Assembly (NCBI GenBank): GCA_017557345.1
Contig: JAFYZR010000123.1
Coordinates: 1-64,000, forward strand
From: Paludibacteraceae bacterium
Lineage (GTDB): Bacteria; Bacteroidota; Bacteroidia; Bacteroidales; Paludibacteraceae
DNA: 64,000 nucleotides
Direction: 5' to 3'
Shown here: piece after piece, positions 39,801-54,800 of the stretch
Layout of the letters: each line of letters opens with the position of its first letter
Position numbering within the stretch: the first letter of the stretch is position 1
Notes under the pieces: generated by a model
Database searches by the model: none
Told to the model about the DNA's origin: nothing
The model's input: the letters and a program-made list of their open reading frames with translations, nothing else
Translations under genes and position numbers: made by a program

Positions 39801-42800
39801 GTCCTTATGGAAATCCAAGAACTGCGGTTTCTGCCGCTCTGCTTTCATGGCGAGCAGGTCGGTGCAGAACTGCGACTGTGCGTCACGGTTCATCTCAATC
39901 GGAGTGATCTGCGGTTTGTCCACTTTCTCGGGGTTGGTATCCTTGTCGCTGTGTTCCTTATAGATGCACACAAAGTTATCGCCCAGATAGGTGTTCGCCA
40001 CGCGGACGATATCCTCTTTGGTCAGCGCATCCAAACGGTCGAGATGACGAACAACATCCTCATAAGGGATTTGATAAATAAACGAGTTCATCAGCGTGTA
40101 AGCACGGTTACGGTTGTTCTGCTGTCCGATGAGTTCGTTGCGCTTCATATTGCGAATGATGGCTTTGAGCAGTTCTTCGGAGAACTCACCTTTCTTCAGT
40201 TTCTCCACTTCGGCGAGTAACAGTTTGCGTACATCACCCAGGCTCTGTTTTGCTTTCGGAGAGCCAAAGAGATAATAGGTAGTGAAATCATTTCCCCCCT
40301 CAAGGTAGTCCTGCGCGCTGAGCACAGCCTGTTTCTGCACCAGGTCAATATCCAAAAGACCGCACTTGCCGTTCTGCATCACAGCTGACATCAACTGAAA
40401 AGCAGCGTAGTCCTCGTGACGCACGTTCGGCATTTTCCAAGCAAGCCACAGCTCGGATGATTCTTTGCCATAAACAACGGAATCTTTGGGGGCAGTCAGA
40501 TCAGCCTGAACGGGTTGCTCGAAAGGAGGAATGTCGCGTGCTTCCCAATTACCGAAATATTCATCGACGATTTTGATGGCATGGTCGTAGTCTATATCAC
40601 CTGCCAAAATCACAGCCACATTATTCGGACGATAGTAGGTCTGATAGAACTGCTTGATATTCTTCAGGCTCGGGTTCTTGAGGTCATCCTGCGTACCGAG
40701 CACCGTGTGTTGGCGGTAAGGGATATCGGGATAGAGCAGTTGGTTGATAGCCAGATCCACTTTCTCCATATCCATCGTGGAATACATATTGAACTCCTCA
40801 TAAACGGTCTCCAATTCGGTGTGGAAACCGCGCACAACGAGATTCTGGAAACGGTCAGACTCAATCATCGCCCAACGTTTCAACTCGCCTGCAGGGATAA
40901 CCTCATGATAGCAAGTCATCTCATTACTGGTAAAGGCATTGACGCCGGTAGCACCGATGGCACCCATCAGTTTGTCGAACTCGTTAGCCACCGCAATCTT
41001 GGAGTTCTCATAAGAGAAGGAGTCGATGAGATGATAGATAGCCTTGCGTTCTGCTGGGTCGTTAGTAGCACCGTACACTTCGTATAACGAATCGATAGCA
41101 TTGAGGTTCGGCAATTCTTTCTCGTAGTCAGTGGTACCATAGGACTTGGTGCCCTTAAACATGATATGCTCCTGGTAGTGTGCCAGACCTGTCGATTCCA
41201 GCGGATCGTTCTCTCCACCGGCTCGTACAGCTATGAAAGTCTGTATCTCGGGTTTCTCTTTGTTCTGGCTCAGATATACGGTTAGACCATTATCCAAGGT
41301 GTAGATACGCGTCTGCAGAGGATCACCTTCTACAGTACGATACGAATACTTCTGGCATGCGCTCAGCATAGCTACTGCTGCCAATAAAAGGAATAGTTTC
41401 TTCATAATGATTTATTTTGTTTAGATGTATATGCTTGCATTGTATTTTGTAATAGCGAAACAATAGTCATCGGACCCACGCCACCCGGGACAGGCGTTAT
41501 ATAAGCGGCTTTTTTCGATACATTCTCAAAGTCTACGTCGCCCACTAATTTATAGCCGTGAGGAGAAGAAATATCTTCTACCCTATTTATGCCCACATCG
41601 ATGATCACTGCGCCTTCCCGAACCATATCAGCGGTCAGCAATCCCGGACTACCAGCAGCCACAATGATGATATCTGCGGTACGACAGATAGCTGCCAAGT
41701 CTTGCGTCTTACTATGACAGATCGTCACCGTTGCATCTCCAAATGAAGCTGCACTTATATTCGGCAGACTCAAATACGCCCGTTGCATCAGCAATATAGC
41801 CATAGGCTTGCCTACGATATTCGACCGGCCGATAACCACTACATGCTTGCCGGCAGTAGCAATCTGATATCGCGCCAACAATTCACGGATTCCCCGCGGT
41901 GTGGCGCTGATGATTGAAGGCATCCCTTGTACGGTTCGCCCTATGTTTTCCGGTGTTAGACCATCCACATCTTTTCGGTAATCGATAGCGCTTAAAATGA
42001 CGGATTCTCTAATATGTTCCGGCAACGGCAACTGCACAATGAAACCATCGATGGTCTCGTCGTTATTGAGCCGATGGATTTCTGTGAGCAGCGTCTGTTC
42101 GGTGATGTCGGACGTGTACGCGATACGCACAGCTTCGATGCCCACTTCGGCGCAAGCCTTTATCTTATTGGCCACATAAGTCTCACTCGCAGGATTATTT
42201 CCCACGATGACGATGGCCAGTTTGGGCACTCGTTGTCCTTGCGCACGAAGTGCTTCTATCTGTTCACGCAACTCCGCACGAATCTCCGCAGCTATTTTCT
42301 TACCGTCTAATATCATTCGCGTTAACGTCTTTTCATCTGCTGCACCTTTTTCATCATCTTCGAGGTCTGCTCGAATTGTTTGAGGAATCGGTTCAGCGCT
42401 ACGATATCTACTCCGGCACCTTTGACGATACGGGCTTTGCGGCTTCCGTTGAGCAGACTCGGATTGGCTCGTTCAGCGGGAGTCATGGAGTTAATCATCG
42501 CCTCAATGGGTTTGAACGCATCGTCACTCACTTCAACACCTTTCAATGCCTTGTCCATGCCCGGAATCATACCCATCAGGTCTTTCATCGAACCCATCTT
42601 CTTGATTTGGTTCAGTTGGCCCATGAAATCATTGAAATCGAACTGATTATGCGCAATCTTCTTGCTGATACGGCGTGCTTCGGCTTCATCATACTGCTCC
42701 TGCGCACGCTCCACAAGGCTTACAACATCACCCATTCCGAGGATTCGGTCCGCCATACGTGCAGGATGGAACACATCGAGTGCCTCCATCTTTTCTCCCG

Positions 42801-45800
42801 TTCCAATGAACTTTATCGGCTTATCAACCACCGAGCGTATCGAGAGTGCCGCACCGCCACGGGCATCACCGTCTAACTTTGTTAGTACAACGCCATCAAA
42901 GTCCAGACGGTCATTAAACTCCTTAGCCGTATTCACCGCGTCTTGACCGGTCATTGCATCCACAACGAACAAGGTCTCACTCGGATTAATAGCACCCTTG
43001 ATGGCCGCTATCTCTTGCATCATCTGCTCATCCACCGCCAGACGGCCTGCTGTATCAACGATGACCACGTCATAGCCAAATTTCCGTGCTTCTGCAATCG
43101 CATCCTGCGCTTTCTTCACAGGATTAGACTCATTCTCACCGGTATAGACTTTCGCATTAATCTGCTCTCCCAAGACGCGCAACTGCTCGACAGCCGCCGG
43201 ACGATAGACGTCACAAGCCACAAGCATCACTTTCTTGCCCTTCTTCGTCTGGAGATAATTGGCCAGTTTGGATGCAAACGTTGTCTTACCGGAACCTTGC
43301 AGACCGGCCATAAGGATGATAGCCGGTGAACCTTTTAGGTTCAGTTCCTGCGCTTCTCCGCCCATTAATTCCGCCAACTCGTCGTGGGTGATTTTAACCA
43401 TCAACTGCCCGGGACGAACGGCATTGATCACATTTTGGCCAAGAGCTTTCTCCTTCACGCGGTCGGTAAACTGCTTTGCAGTTTTGTAGTTCACATCCGC
43501 CTCTAACAATGCCTTGCGGATGTCTTTGACCGTCTCCGCTATGTTAATCTCGGTGATTCGGCCTTCACCTTTCAGAATCTTAAAACTTCTTTCTAATCTC
43601 TCCGATAAGTTATCAAACATACTATGCCTAATTTACAAATTGCGTGCAAAGGTACGACATTTTTTTGATATACGCAAGTCTTTGAGACAAAAAAAAATAC
43701 CTTCTACTATTTACAAGATACATCAAACATTCAAAGGTTACTATTTTGAGTCATTATAATTCGAAATGTTACGAAAAGGAAAACGAAAGTTACAAAACCC
43801 ACATTATAAAGCAATTACGAAACCCTATTTCATAGATTTGTTTAAAAGCATAGCTAAAAATATTGAAATATTCCGAAAAAAAGTGTGATTTTGCAGCAAA
43901 ATCAACACCCCTTTAAAACCCAATTATTATGAAAAAATTCTCTATCCTTCTTCTAGCCTTGACGGCAGTCATCGTTGCCTTCGCGGCACCTGTTCTCACC
44001 TACAATGGTGTACAACTTCCATGGAATGACAATTTTACTCGTACTCAATGCGGTACGTTGGACATTTCTAAGACGATTATCGAAGTATCCGGTATCGCCT
44101 GCTCTCGCGTTACACCGGGTTATATCTGGATGCAAAGCGATGAGATTCAAAACAAGATTATTGCTACCGATGAGCATGGCGCCCAAACATTCCTAACTGT
44201 CAATTTCAGCAAAACCATCCGTTGGGACTGGGAAGATTTGTCCGGCGGTGTTTATAATGGCAAAAACTATCTATTTATCGGTGCTTTTGGTGATAATAAT
44301 GACACAGATGGCGAATATAACATCATCTTTTTCGAAGAGCCCGCAATTGACCCGGCCAATCCATCCATCACCATTGCTCCAAATGCCATCAAATATCAAT
44401 ATCCTGATGGAAAAAACCACAACACCGAGGCTTTAATGTATGATAATGTAGAGAATATGATATATATCATCACCAAAGTTTATTATGATATATGCAAAGT
44501 ATACAAGCTGCCGTTCCGTACAGACTATGGATCTACCATGCAGACACTTACTTATGTTTGTGATTTGGGCCTAAAAGCCGATTTAGGTACAGGAGACAAA
44601 GCGGATCATGGTTTCCATCTTGTTACAGCTGCTGACATTTCACCTGACGGCAAATATGTACTCATCAAAAACCAAAACAATACGACTTCACAATATTCAT
44701 GGATTCTTTACTGGGAGCGTCAAGAAGGCGAGAGCATAGCTCAAACTATCCAGCGCCAGCCACAACCCTTGAAATGCTATGAAGTAGAATGGCAGGGTGA
44801 AGCAATTTGCTGGCTAGACGACGATACATTCTACACCACCAGCGATGCAGATGACGGCAATCCTCCTATTTATAAATACACCCGCAAACCCGCGCCTACG
44901 CCAATGATTCAGAAATCATTTACCATTGACGGCAATCTTGAGGATTGGTCAGATTTGACAGGCCTTTATCATACCTCCGTCGGAAGCGGTGCGGAACTTG
45001 ACAAACTCTATGAAATGCGTTGCTATGCCAGCCCGACGGATCTCTATTTCTATTTGGAATTCGATGCTGATGCAAGTCAAGTCACTCCTATTGATGTTAT
45101 GTTAAATTTGGATGATGATAGTTCAACAGGACATGATTCATGGCTTTGGGGCAGTTCTGGAGTAGATTGTTTGGTTGAAGCCGAAGATATTGCGAATATG
45201 TCAGATGCAGGAATTTTCTCTTTCAGCACAACTGCAGCTCCCGGCGATTGGTCATGGACAGACACAGGAGCAGAAGACGGTATTTTAGCATGCTCACCCG
45301 TTACGCTTGCTAATAGTCATAAAGCCATCGAAGGAAAGATTGTGCTAAGCAAACTGCCGGTTATTCCGACCGAGTTAATCAAAATCGGCGCTGTAGTTTA
45401 CGACGCACCGTGGGAACATGACACGGGTCTTTTGCCAAGTGGAGCTATGCTGGAGGTGCCTATTTATAAGCAGCCGACAGGCATTGAAACAGTTGAAATT
45501 CAACCGTCTAGCCTACAAAGCAAAAAAGTGCTAATTGATGGCCGAATCGTCATCATTCGTGGAGATAAAATGTATACTCCAGACGGCAAAATGATAAAAA
45601 ATTAAAGATTTTTACCGAAATATTTGCGTATATCAAAAAAAAGCAGTACTTTTGCGGGCTTTTTTGCGGAATAGGCTCGAATAAGTAGCGTTTCGTATAA
45701 CGCTCGCCGCACCGCCCTAACAGCTTTTAGTCGAAAATCGAAAGAAAACGACGAAAGCCTAAATTAAAGTACAAATGTACGCAATTGTAGAAATGAAAGG

Positions 45801-48800
45801 CCAGCAATTTAGAGTAGAAGCTGGCAAGAAACTGTTCATCAATCGCATGAACGACCTCGAGAAAGGCGCAACCGTTGAATTTGAGAACGTTCTGCTCCTT
45901 GACAACGAAGGTAAAGTAAAAGTTGGCGCACCTTATGTAAAAGGCGCTAAAGTGGTTTGCGAAGTACTCGACAACGAGTGCCGCGGCGAGAAATTGCTGG
46001 TATTCCACAAAAAACGTCGTAAAGGCTTCCGCAAACTGAATGGTCATCGTCAAGATTTGACCAACGTAGTAGTTAAAGAAATTGTTATTGCTTAAAGAAA
46101 GGACAACAGAGTATGGCTCACAAGAAAGGTGTCGGTAGTTCAAAGAACGGCCGTGAATCAGAAAGCAAACGCCTGGGCGTGAAGATCTTTGGTGGTCAGT
46201 TCGCAAAGGCAGGTAACATTATTGTACGTCAACGTGGTACAGTCCACAAACCAGGTGAAAACATGGGCATCGGTTCTGACCACACGTTGTATGCACTCTG
46301 CGATGGTATCGTAACCTTCCGCAAGAAACGCGACAACAAATCGTACGTCTCCATCCAGCCGGTAGCAGAAGCTTAATCGGCACGGAGAGACCCTCCTAAA
46401 TCTCCTACCGAAGCTTCGGCATTAGGTGGGAGATTTTTGTATGGTCAATCTTAAAAATCGTATATTTTTTGCACGGTTTTTGCATAGGTAAAAACCTCGA
46501 CATAATACCGATGAGATACCGATGAAATACCGAGCACACCATTTAAGGGCAAAATCTTAAAAATAGTACATTTTTATATGTTAACATTAAAACAAATCTA
46601 CGACGATAAAGAGAAGATTATCGCCGGATTAGAGAAAAAGCATTTTAATGGCGCACGAGCAGCAATAGACGAAGTTCTTCGTTTGGACGGCGACCGTAAG
46701 AGTGCTCAGCAAGCCAAAGACGCCGCTGCTGCGCAGATGAATCAAATCAGCAAGTCAATCGGCGCACTCATGGCGCAAGGCAAGCGCGAAGAAGCGGAAG
46801 CAGCCAAAACACAGACCGGTGCGCTGAAAGCGCAGATAGCCGAGTTTGACCAGAAAATGTCTGAAGCGGAACAAGCCCAGACACAACTGCTTCTTACCAT
46901 TCCAAACGTTCCTTACGACATTGTTCCCGAAGGCGCTTGCGCAGAGGATAACCTCGTCGTTAAATCCAACGTGCCTCATCATGGCGGAGAAACTGTCGGC
47001 ACATGGGTAGGCGAAGTGAACAATGATGAAGCAAAGCTTCCTCATTGGGAGTTGGCAAAAAAATACAATTTGATAGATTTTGACCTTGGTGTCAAGATTT
47101 CAGGAGCAGGATTCCCTGTTTATATCGGTCAAGGCGCTCGTCTTCAACGTGCATTAATCAATTTCTTCCTTGCAGAAGCCAACAAAGCCGGCTATACGGA
47201 AATCATGCCACCTACGGTGGTTAATGCCGCTTCAGGCTACGGAACCGGTCAACTTCCAGACAAGGAAGGCCAGATGTATCATTGTGAAGTAGATGACCTC
47301 TATTTGATTCCAACAGCTGAAGTTCCGGTAACAAATCTTTATCGTGATGTGATTTTGGATGAAGCACAACTGCCCATCAAGAATTGCGCTTATACAGAGT
47401 GTTTCCGTCGCGAAGCAGGCTCGTACGGCAAAGATGTACGCGGTCTGAACCGTTTGCATGAGTTCTCAAAAATAGAGATTGTTCGCATCGATACGCCGGA
47501 ACATTCCGATGCATCGCACAAAGAGATGCTAGAGCACGTAGAAGGTCTGCTGCAGAAACTCGAACTGCCGTATCGTATTCTTCGTCTAAGTGGCGGAGAT
47601 ATGAGTTTCACAGCTGCGCTGTGCTATGATTTTGAGGTTTATTCCGAGGCACAGCATCGCTGGCTGGAAGTATCTTCGACTTCGAATTTTGACACATATC
47701 AGGCAAATCGTTTGAAATGCCGTTATCGTCGTGCAGATGACAAAAAAGTGACTTTGTGCCACACATTGAACGGCTCTGCTCTCGCTCTTCCGCGTATTGT
47801 AGCGGCTCTTCTCGAGAACAATCAATGCGAAGAAGGAATTCGCATTCCGAAAGCGCTTCAACCGTTCTTCGGTGATGATATGATACGATAAAATCATAAA
47901 AAAATCGCAAAAAGAATGGCATATGCTTGCATATGTCATTTTTTTGTTGTATCTTTGCGGCCGATTTAGATTGCGTAAGTATGCGCTCGCGCGTATAAAG
48001 CAAAGAAAATATGGATTATAAATACATCAATAAGATTGATTCGCCGGCAGACTTGAAGAAGTTGCAATTAGAGGAGTTACCGGCTGTATGTGCGGAATTA
48101 AGGCAGTTTATTATTGAGGCGCTAAGCAAGAATCCAGGCCATTTGGCTTCTTCTTTAGGTACTATTGAACTGACCGTGGCATTACATTATGTTTTTGACA
48201 CACCCAATGACAAACTCGTTTGGGACGTAGGTCATCAGGCATATGCGCATAAGATTTTGACAGGTCGCCGCGACCGATTCCATACCAATCGTCAGTTCAA
48301 AGGCTTGTCTCCTTTCACGAATCCAGCGGAGAGTGAATATGATGCCTTCATTGCGGGACATGCAAGTAACAGTATCTCTGCAGCATTAGGTCTTGATGTT
48401 GCCGGTAATCATAACGTTGTTGCCATCATCGGAGACGGAGCTATGACAGGCGGTTTGGCTTTTGAAGGACTCAACAACACTTCGATGGATAAAAATAACC
48501 TTCTGATCGTTCTTAACGACAATCATATGGCTATTGATCCGCTGAAAGGAGGTTTCACGCAATACCTGGTTGACTTGACTACCAGTGCGCGTTATAACCG
48601 CTGGCGTTGGAGATTATATCAATTGGCCGCAAAACTGCACCTTGTCGATGAACGGAAAAGGCAGGCTATCTTACGGCGCAACAATAACCTCAAGGTTCTT
48701 TTCAGCAAGCAGCACAATAATATCTTTACAGGACTAAACATCCGTTATTTCGGTCCTACAGACGGACATGACGTTATCGGACTTGTGCGTATTCTCAGCG

Positions 48801-51800
48801 AGATAAAAAACCACCGAGGACCGAGAGTGCTGCATATCGTCACCAAGAAAGGAAAAGGCTATGCACCTGCGGAAAATGACCAAACCGTTTGGCATGCACC
48901 GGGAGAGTTTGATGTGGAGTCCGGAATTAGAAATCAAGAATCCGGAAGCAATATTCCACCACTTTGGCAAGAGGTATTCGGAGAAACACTGCTCGAGCTA
49001 GCCAAAAAGAACGAGAAGATAGTAGGTATCACGCCAGCAATGCCCAGCGGATGTTCCATGAGCATCATGCAAAAGGAATTGCCGGAACGTGTCTATGACG
49101 TCGGCATCGCCGAAGGACATGCTGTCACATTCAGCGCCGGACTCGCCAAGGCAGGACTACTACCTTATTGCAACATCTACTCCACCTTCCTCCAGCGGGC
49201 ATACGACAATATCATTCATGATGTAGCATTACAGAACTTGCACGTTGTGTTGTGTATCGATCGTGCCGGTATTGTAGGAAATGATGGTGCTACGCACCAT
49301 GGGCTTTTAGACCTGGCATACCTGCGGCCTATTCCAAATATGCAAATCTGCGCCCCGCGGACAGCAGAGGATTTACGGCAGATGCTTACGCTCGCAGAGA
49401 AGCTTGACGGACCGGTAGCTATTCGTTATCCAAGAGGTCGCACTCCACAAGTTGAGAGCACAAAAATAGAATACGGGAAAGGCGTCAAACTCCGCGACGG
49501 AAAAGATGTAGCCGTTTTAACCATCGGTGCAATCGGCAACACCATGAACGAAGCGATAGAGGCAAGCGGAAAGAATTTTGCACATTACGACCTTAGATGG
49601 TTGAAACCACTGGACGAAGAATTGTTGCATGAAGTCGGAAAACGCTTCAAGACCATTGTCACTGCCGAAGACGGCATGATTGCCGGAGGATTGGGAAGTG
49701 CTGTATTAGAATGGATGGCAGCACATGGCTATACACCGCATGTAACATGCCTTGGCGTTCATGATCAATTTGTAGAACATGGCTCTACCAAAGAGCTTTA
49801 TCATATGCTTAAATTAGACAAAGAAGGATTATGCGAATCGTTATTACAGGTGCCGGTGAAGTAGGCACACACTTGGCCAAACTGCTAAGCCGCGAAGATA
49901 TGGAGATTAGCCTCTTGGATGAACGCCAGGAGCGTTTGGGCGACCTCAGTGCCAACTATGACATGCTGACCAAGGTCGGGAATCCCACATCTATTCATGA
50001 CTTACGTGACATCGGCGTAAAGGATTGCGACCTGTTCATCTCCGTAACTCCTCATGAGACGGAGAATATGACGGCCTGTCTGATTGCTAACTCCTTAGGA
50101 GCCAAGCGAACACTCGCACGTATCGATAACTATGAGTATCTACTACCGGAAAATAAGAAGTTCTTTGAGAATATGGGTCTCAATCACTTGATTTATCCGG
50201 AAGTATTGGCTGCTAATGAGATAGAAGAATCGTTGCGCACTAATTGGATGCGTTATCATCTTCAACTCGGTCAAGGAGCACTTGAATTATGTGTGGTTAA
50301 AGTACGCGAGACCGCAAAAACTCTTGGACAGACTTTCGCATCAGGTGTTTATAATCACGGGAAATACCGTATTGTAGCCATCAAGCGCGATCAGGAGACT
50401 ATTATTCCTCGCGGACAAGATACCATAGAAGTAAACGATATGATATACTGCGTGTGCCCGAAAGACAACATGGAGTATATGCGAGAAGAGTTAGGCAAGC
50501 CTAAACGCGAAATTAAAAACGTGATTTTCTTTGGCGGAGGACGTATTACCCGCAAAGCCATCACCGAGTTGACGGATGAGATGAATATCAAGGTGATAGA
50601 GAAAGACCGTGAGTTGTGCGACATCTTAAGCGAGAAAGTGCCGAACGCCCTTATCATAAATGACGATGGCTCTGACATGAGCGTACTTAAAGCAGAAGGT
50701 ATTCAAGACGCTGATGCTTTCGTTGCCGTTACCGACAGCAGCGAGGCCAACATCTTTGCTTGCTTAGCGGCTAAACGTTTTGGCGTAAGGAAGACCATTG
50801 CCGAAATTGAAAACCTCGATTACATCCCTATGGCTGAAGGTCTTGATATCGGTACTGTGCTCAACAAAAAGACTATTGCCGCTTCCTATATCTATCAAAT
50901 GCTATTGGATGCGTCCGTACGCGGCGTGCACAATCTCACTAGCGCGGATGCGGAGATAGTAGAATTCTATGCCAAAGAAAACAGCCTTATCACAAAGCGT
51001 AAAATCAAAGACATGAACTTGCCGGATGAAGCCAATATCGGTGGTGTTGTACGCGCAGGAGAAGGAATCCTTGTTAACGGCGACACGCAAATCATTGCCG
51101 GCGACCTGGTTGTTGTATTCTGCAAGAGTCATGTAATACGTAACTTAGAGCGTTTCTTCAAATGACACGTACATTCAACTGGCGAATAGTATTCAAGACG
51201 ATGGGCATCCTTACGATGCTTGAAGCATTCTTTATGCTTATTCCTACGGCAGTAGCTTGGTGGTATCATGAAGCTGATTTCGGTGCATGGATTGTATCCA
51301 GCGCCATCACCTGGCTTACATGCTGGTGGATGATAGCAGCCGGCCGACGCGCCGAAAAACGTGTAGGCGAACGCGAAGGATATGTCATAGTGGCTGCCGT
51401 GTGGGTGGTTTATTCACTGTTCGGCCTTTTGCCTTATTGGTTCAGCGGCGCACTACCTAATATCACCGATGCCTGGTATGAAACGATGGCCGGATTTACT
51501 ACTACCGGCTCTACCGTTTTTACCGATGTTACCGCACAAACACATTCCATTCTCTTATGGCGCGCCCTATCTCAATGGATCGGAGGTATGGGAATCATCG
51601 TACTTAGCGTTGCTATCTTACCTATGTTTGGTTTGGGTGGTATGCAATTGTATAGCGCCGAAGTTACCGGAGTCAGTTATGAAAAGCTGAGTCCGCGAAT
51701 TGCAGACACAGCCAAGCACATGTGGCTGACCTATATCGGCCTAACCATCGCAGAAGGCTTACTGCTCTGGCTTTTCGGAATGGGTAAGTTTGATGCCGTA

Positions 51801-54800
51801 TGCCATGCAATGGCGACCATTTCTACAGGAGGTTTCGCCACGCATAATGACAGTGTGATTGGTTATAGTCCGGCAATTCAATGGACAATAATGGGCTTTA
51901 TGCTGCTATCGGGTATAAACTTCACTCAACTCATATACCTTTTCCGTGGCAAACCGCAACGTTTGTTGCATGACGAAGAGACACGTTGGTACGTAGGCTC
52001 ATGTCTCGCGGCTGGTATTGTACTTGCTGCAGGACTTCTATGGTATACCAAAATGTGGTCAAGTATTCGTATCGGTCTCTTTACCTCTATTGCCACCATT
52101 ACCAGCACCGGTTTTGTAGCGGCCGATTATATGATTTGGCCTTCTATTCTGTGGGTGATTGTTTTCTTCTTGATGTTTACCGGTGGTGCGTCAGGCTCAA
52201 CAGCCGGAGGTATGAAATGGGTGCGTATAGCTATCTTTGCGAAAGCTGCACATGCTGAAATCAAACGACGTATACATCCGAATGCCGTTATTCCGGTACG
52301 TTTTAACGGGCATACACTACGCGAACAAACGACTAGTAATGTAGTCGCATTCATGTTCTTTTATATCATGATTATTGTGGCTGCCACATTATGGTTCTGC
52401 GGTTGTGGAATTGGATTCGATGAGGCTTTCGGTATTGCCGTCTCAATGATAGGTAATGTGGGCGTTTCAATTGGTCAATGGGGTTCCAGCGGATGCTATG
52501 CCGCCATGCCTGATGCAGCAAAATGGGTAGCTACGTTTGTAATGCTCATCGGTCGTCTGGAGATATTCACCGTTCTGCTGCTATTCAGCCGATCTTTGTG
52601 GAAAAAATAAGGGGAAAGACTAAGGAGTGAAGCCGTATAAAGTTCTCATATTTATCATTGGTGTTATGTCTATTTTGGGAGCACTCTATTGGGCGTTTCC
52701 AGATGTTAAACTGTTGAGTACAGAGCAAAAGCCACAGCAGACAGACATCGATACTATTGCAGATATTCCACTTCTTGCAGCAGTAGACACTATTGCATGG
52801 GATACGATTGCTGCTCCTGACACAATTATTCCAAAGAGTCCAAAACCGGTCATTCCTAAAATAGCGGTCGATTCAACAACCGACAGTAGAGTTTTCTTGC
52901 AAGCATTTTATACATCATTATCAGAAGCAAGCGAACACAAAGTACGCGTGCTCCATTATGGTGATAGCCAGTTAGAAGAAGACCGAATAACGCAACAGAT
53001 TCGCGAAGCGTTGCAGTCACGCTACGGTGGCAAAGGAGTTGGTCTTATGCCCCTCGCACAGACCATTCCCACTTTGACCGTTAAGCAAGAACTATATATG
53101 AGCGGCCATTTTGTCAATCCCAATCAAGGTCCAAAGAGATATTTGATTTATGGTCCGAAACGCGACCAACGAACGGATGGCATGTATGGGCCAATGGGAC
53201 AAATGGCCGTTATGAATGACAGTCTTGTTAAAGGTAGCGATGAAATTATTGCGGTTTGTCATCCAATAGTAAATAGTGCCCTTTATGAACGTTGGCGTGT
53301 ATTTGCTGACAGTTCTGTGCATTATTCTTTTGCCGGCGACACCGTTCGTTTGAACGGGCAAGGAGCCGTTTATGGTATTTCTCAAGAAAGCCGAACCGGA
53401 GTTATCGTTGATAATATCCCTATGCGCGGGTGCATCGGATTGGTATTTACAAAGATGGACAAAACGCAATTGCAGACATTCTACAAAGAGCAAAATGTAC
53501 GTCTTATCATTATGCAGTTCGGAGGTAATGCCATTCCTTTCAACGAAAAACCAAGTACCATTGCTGCCGTCGTATCAGGTCTTCGCCAACAAGTGCGTTT
53601 TCTGCGGGCATGTGCACCAGAAGCAAGTATATTATTCATCGGACCGAGTGATATGCTAACGCAGACAGACGGAGAATGGACAACCTATCCGATGGTGCCG
53701 TATATGGATAAACTGCTGCGAAAGATGGCACTCGAAGAAAATATTGCCTATTTCAGCCTATTCCGCTGGATGGGCGGTGCCGGAAGTATGCTTCGCTGGC
53801 AAGAAATTGGATTGGCCGGAAGTGATGGCGTGCATTTTAACCGTGCAGGTGCGCGCAAGGCAGGAAAAGCAATAGGAGAATGGATTATTAATGGAGTGGA
53901 TTAAATACATATTTGCTTTCAATTCGGAATCTCCGTTATTGTTTACTCAGTTCTATTTCTGGGCATTCTTCGCTTTGGTATATGCTTTGTTTGCGTTAAT
54001 CATGGAACTTGTGCCAAATAAAATCGGCAACAAGAAACTTCATTTGCGCAATATATATTTGCTTTTTGTCAGTTGGTTCTTTTATTACAAAACAAGCGGA
54101 TTATTCCTGCTGATATTAGCATTTATCACATTATCCGATTGGTTAATCGCAAGGCGAATCAAATCATCCATCAGCAAGCAGAAATCATTAACAGCCAAAT
54201 GCTGGCTCTGTTTGTCCGTAGCAATCGATTTAGGTCTGCTCGCATATTTCAAATACGCATACTTCTTTACGAATATGATAAACGACCTATTCGGCACAGG
54301 ATTCCGCGTATTTGACATATTTGCGTATGTAGGTAACGGTTTTGCCGAGGCGGGACGATTCAGCGTAGATACCATTATTTTGCCGGTTGGCATTTCATTT
54401 TATATTTTCCAGGTTATTTCCTATACGGCGGATGTCTTCCGCGGACGCATACAACCGGTAAAGAACATTTTAGACTTTGGATTCTATGTATCATTCTTCC
54501 CGCAATTGGTAGCAGGTCCTATTGTTCGCGCGGAAGAGTTTATCCCACAACTGTACAAGCCTTTTAGGCTTAGCCGCCGGGCATTTGGAATAGCTGTCTT
54601 TTGGATTATTAACGGTTTGGCAAAAAAGATTATCATGTCCGATTATTTGGCTGTGAATCTCATCGACCGTGTATTCGATAATCCTTTACTCTTCTCGGGT
54701 TTTGAAAATCTCTTTGCGCTTTTCGCTTATTCGCTGCAGGTATATGCTGATTTCTCAGGCTATACAGATATAGCTATCGGCGTAGCGATGCTGATGGGAT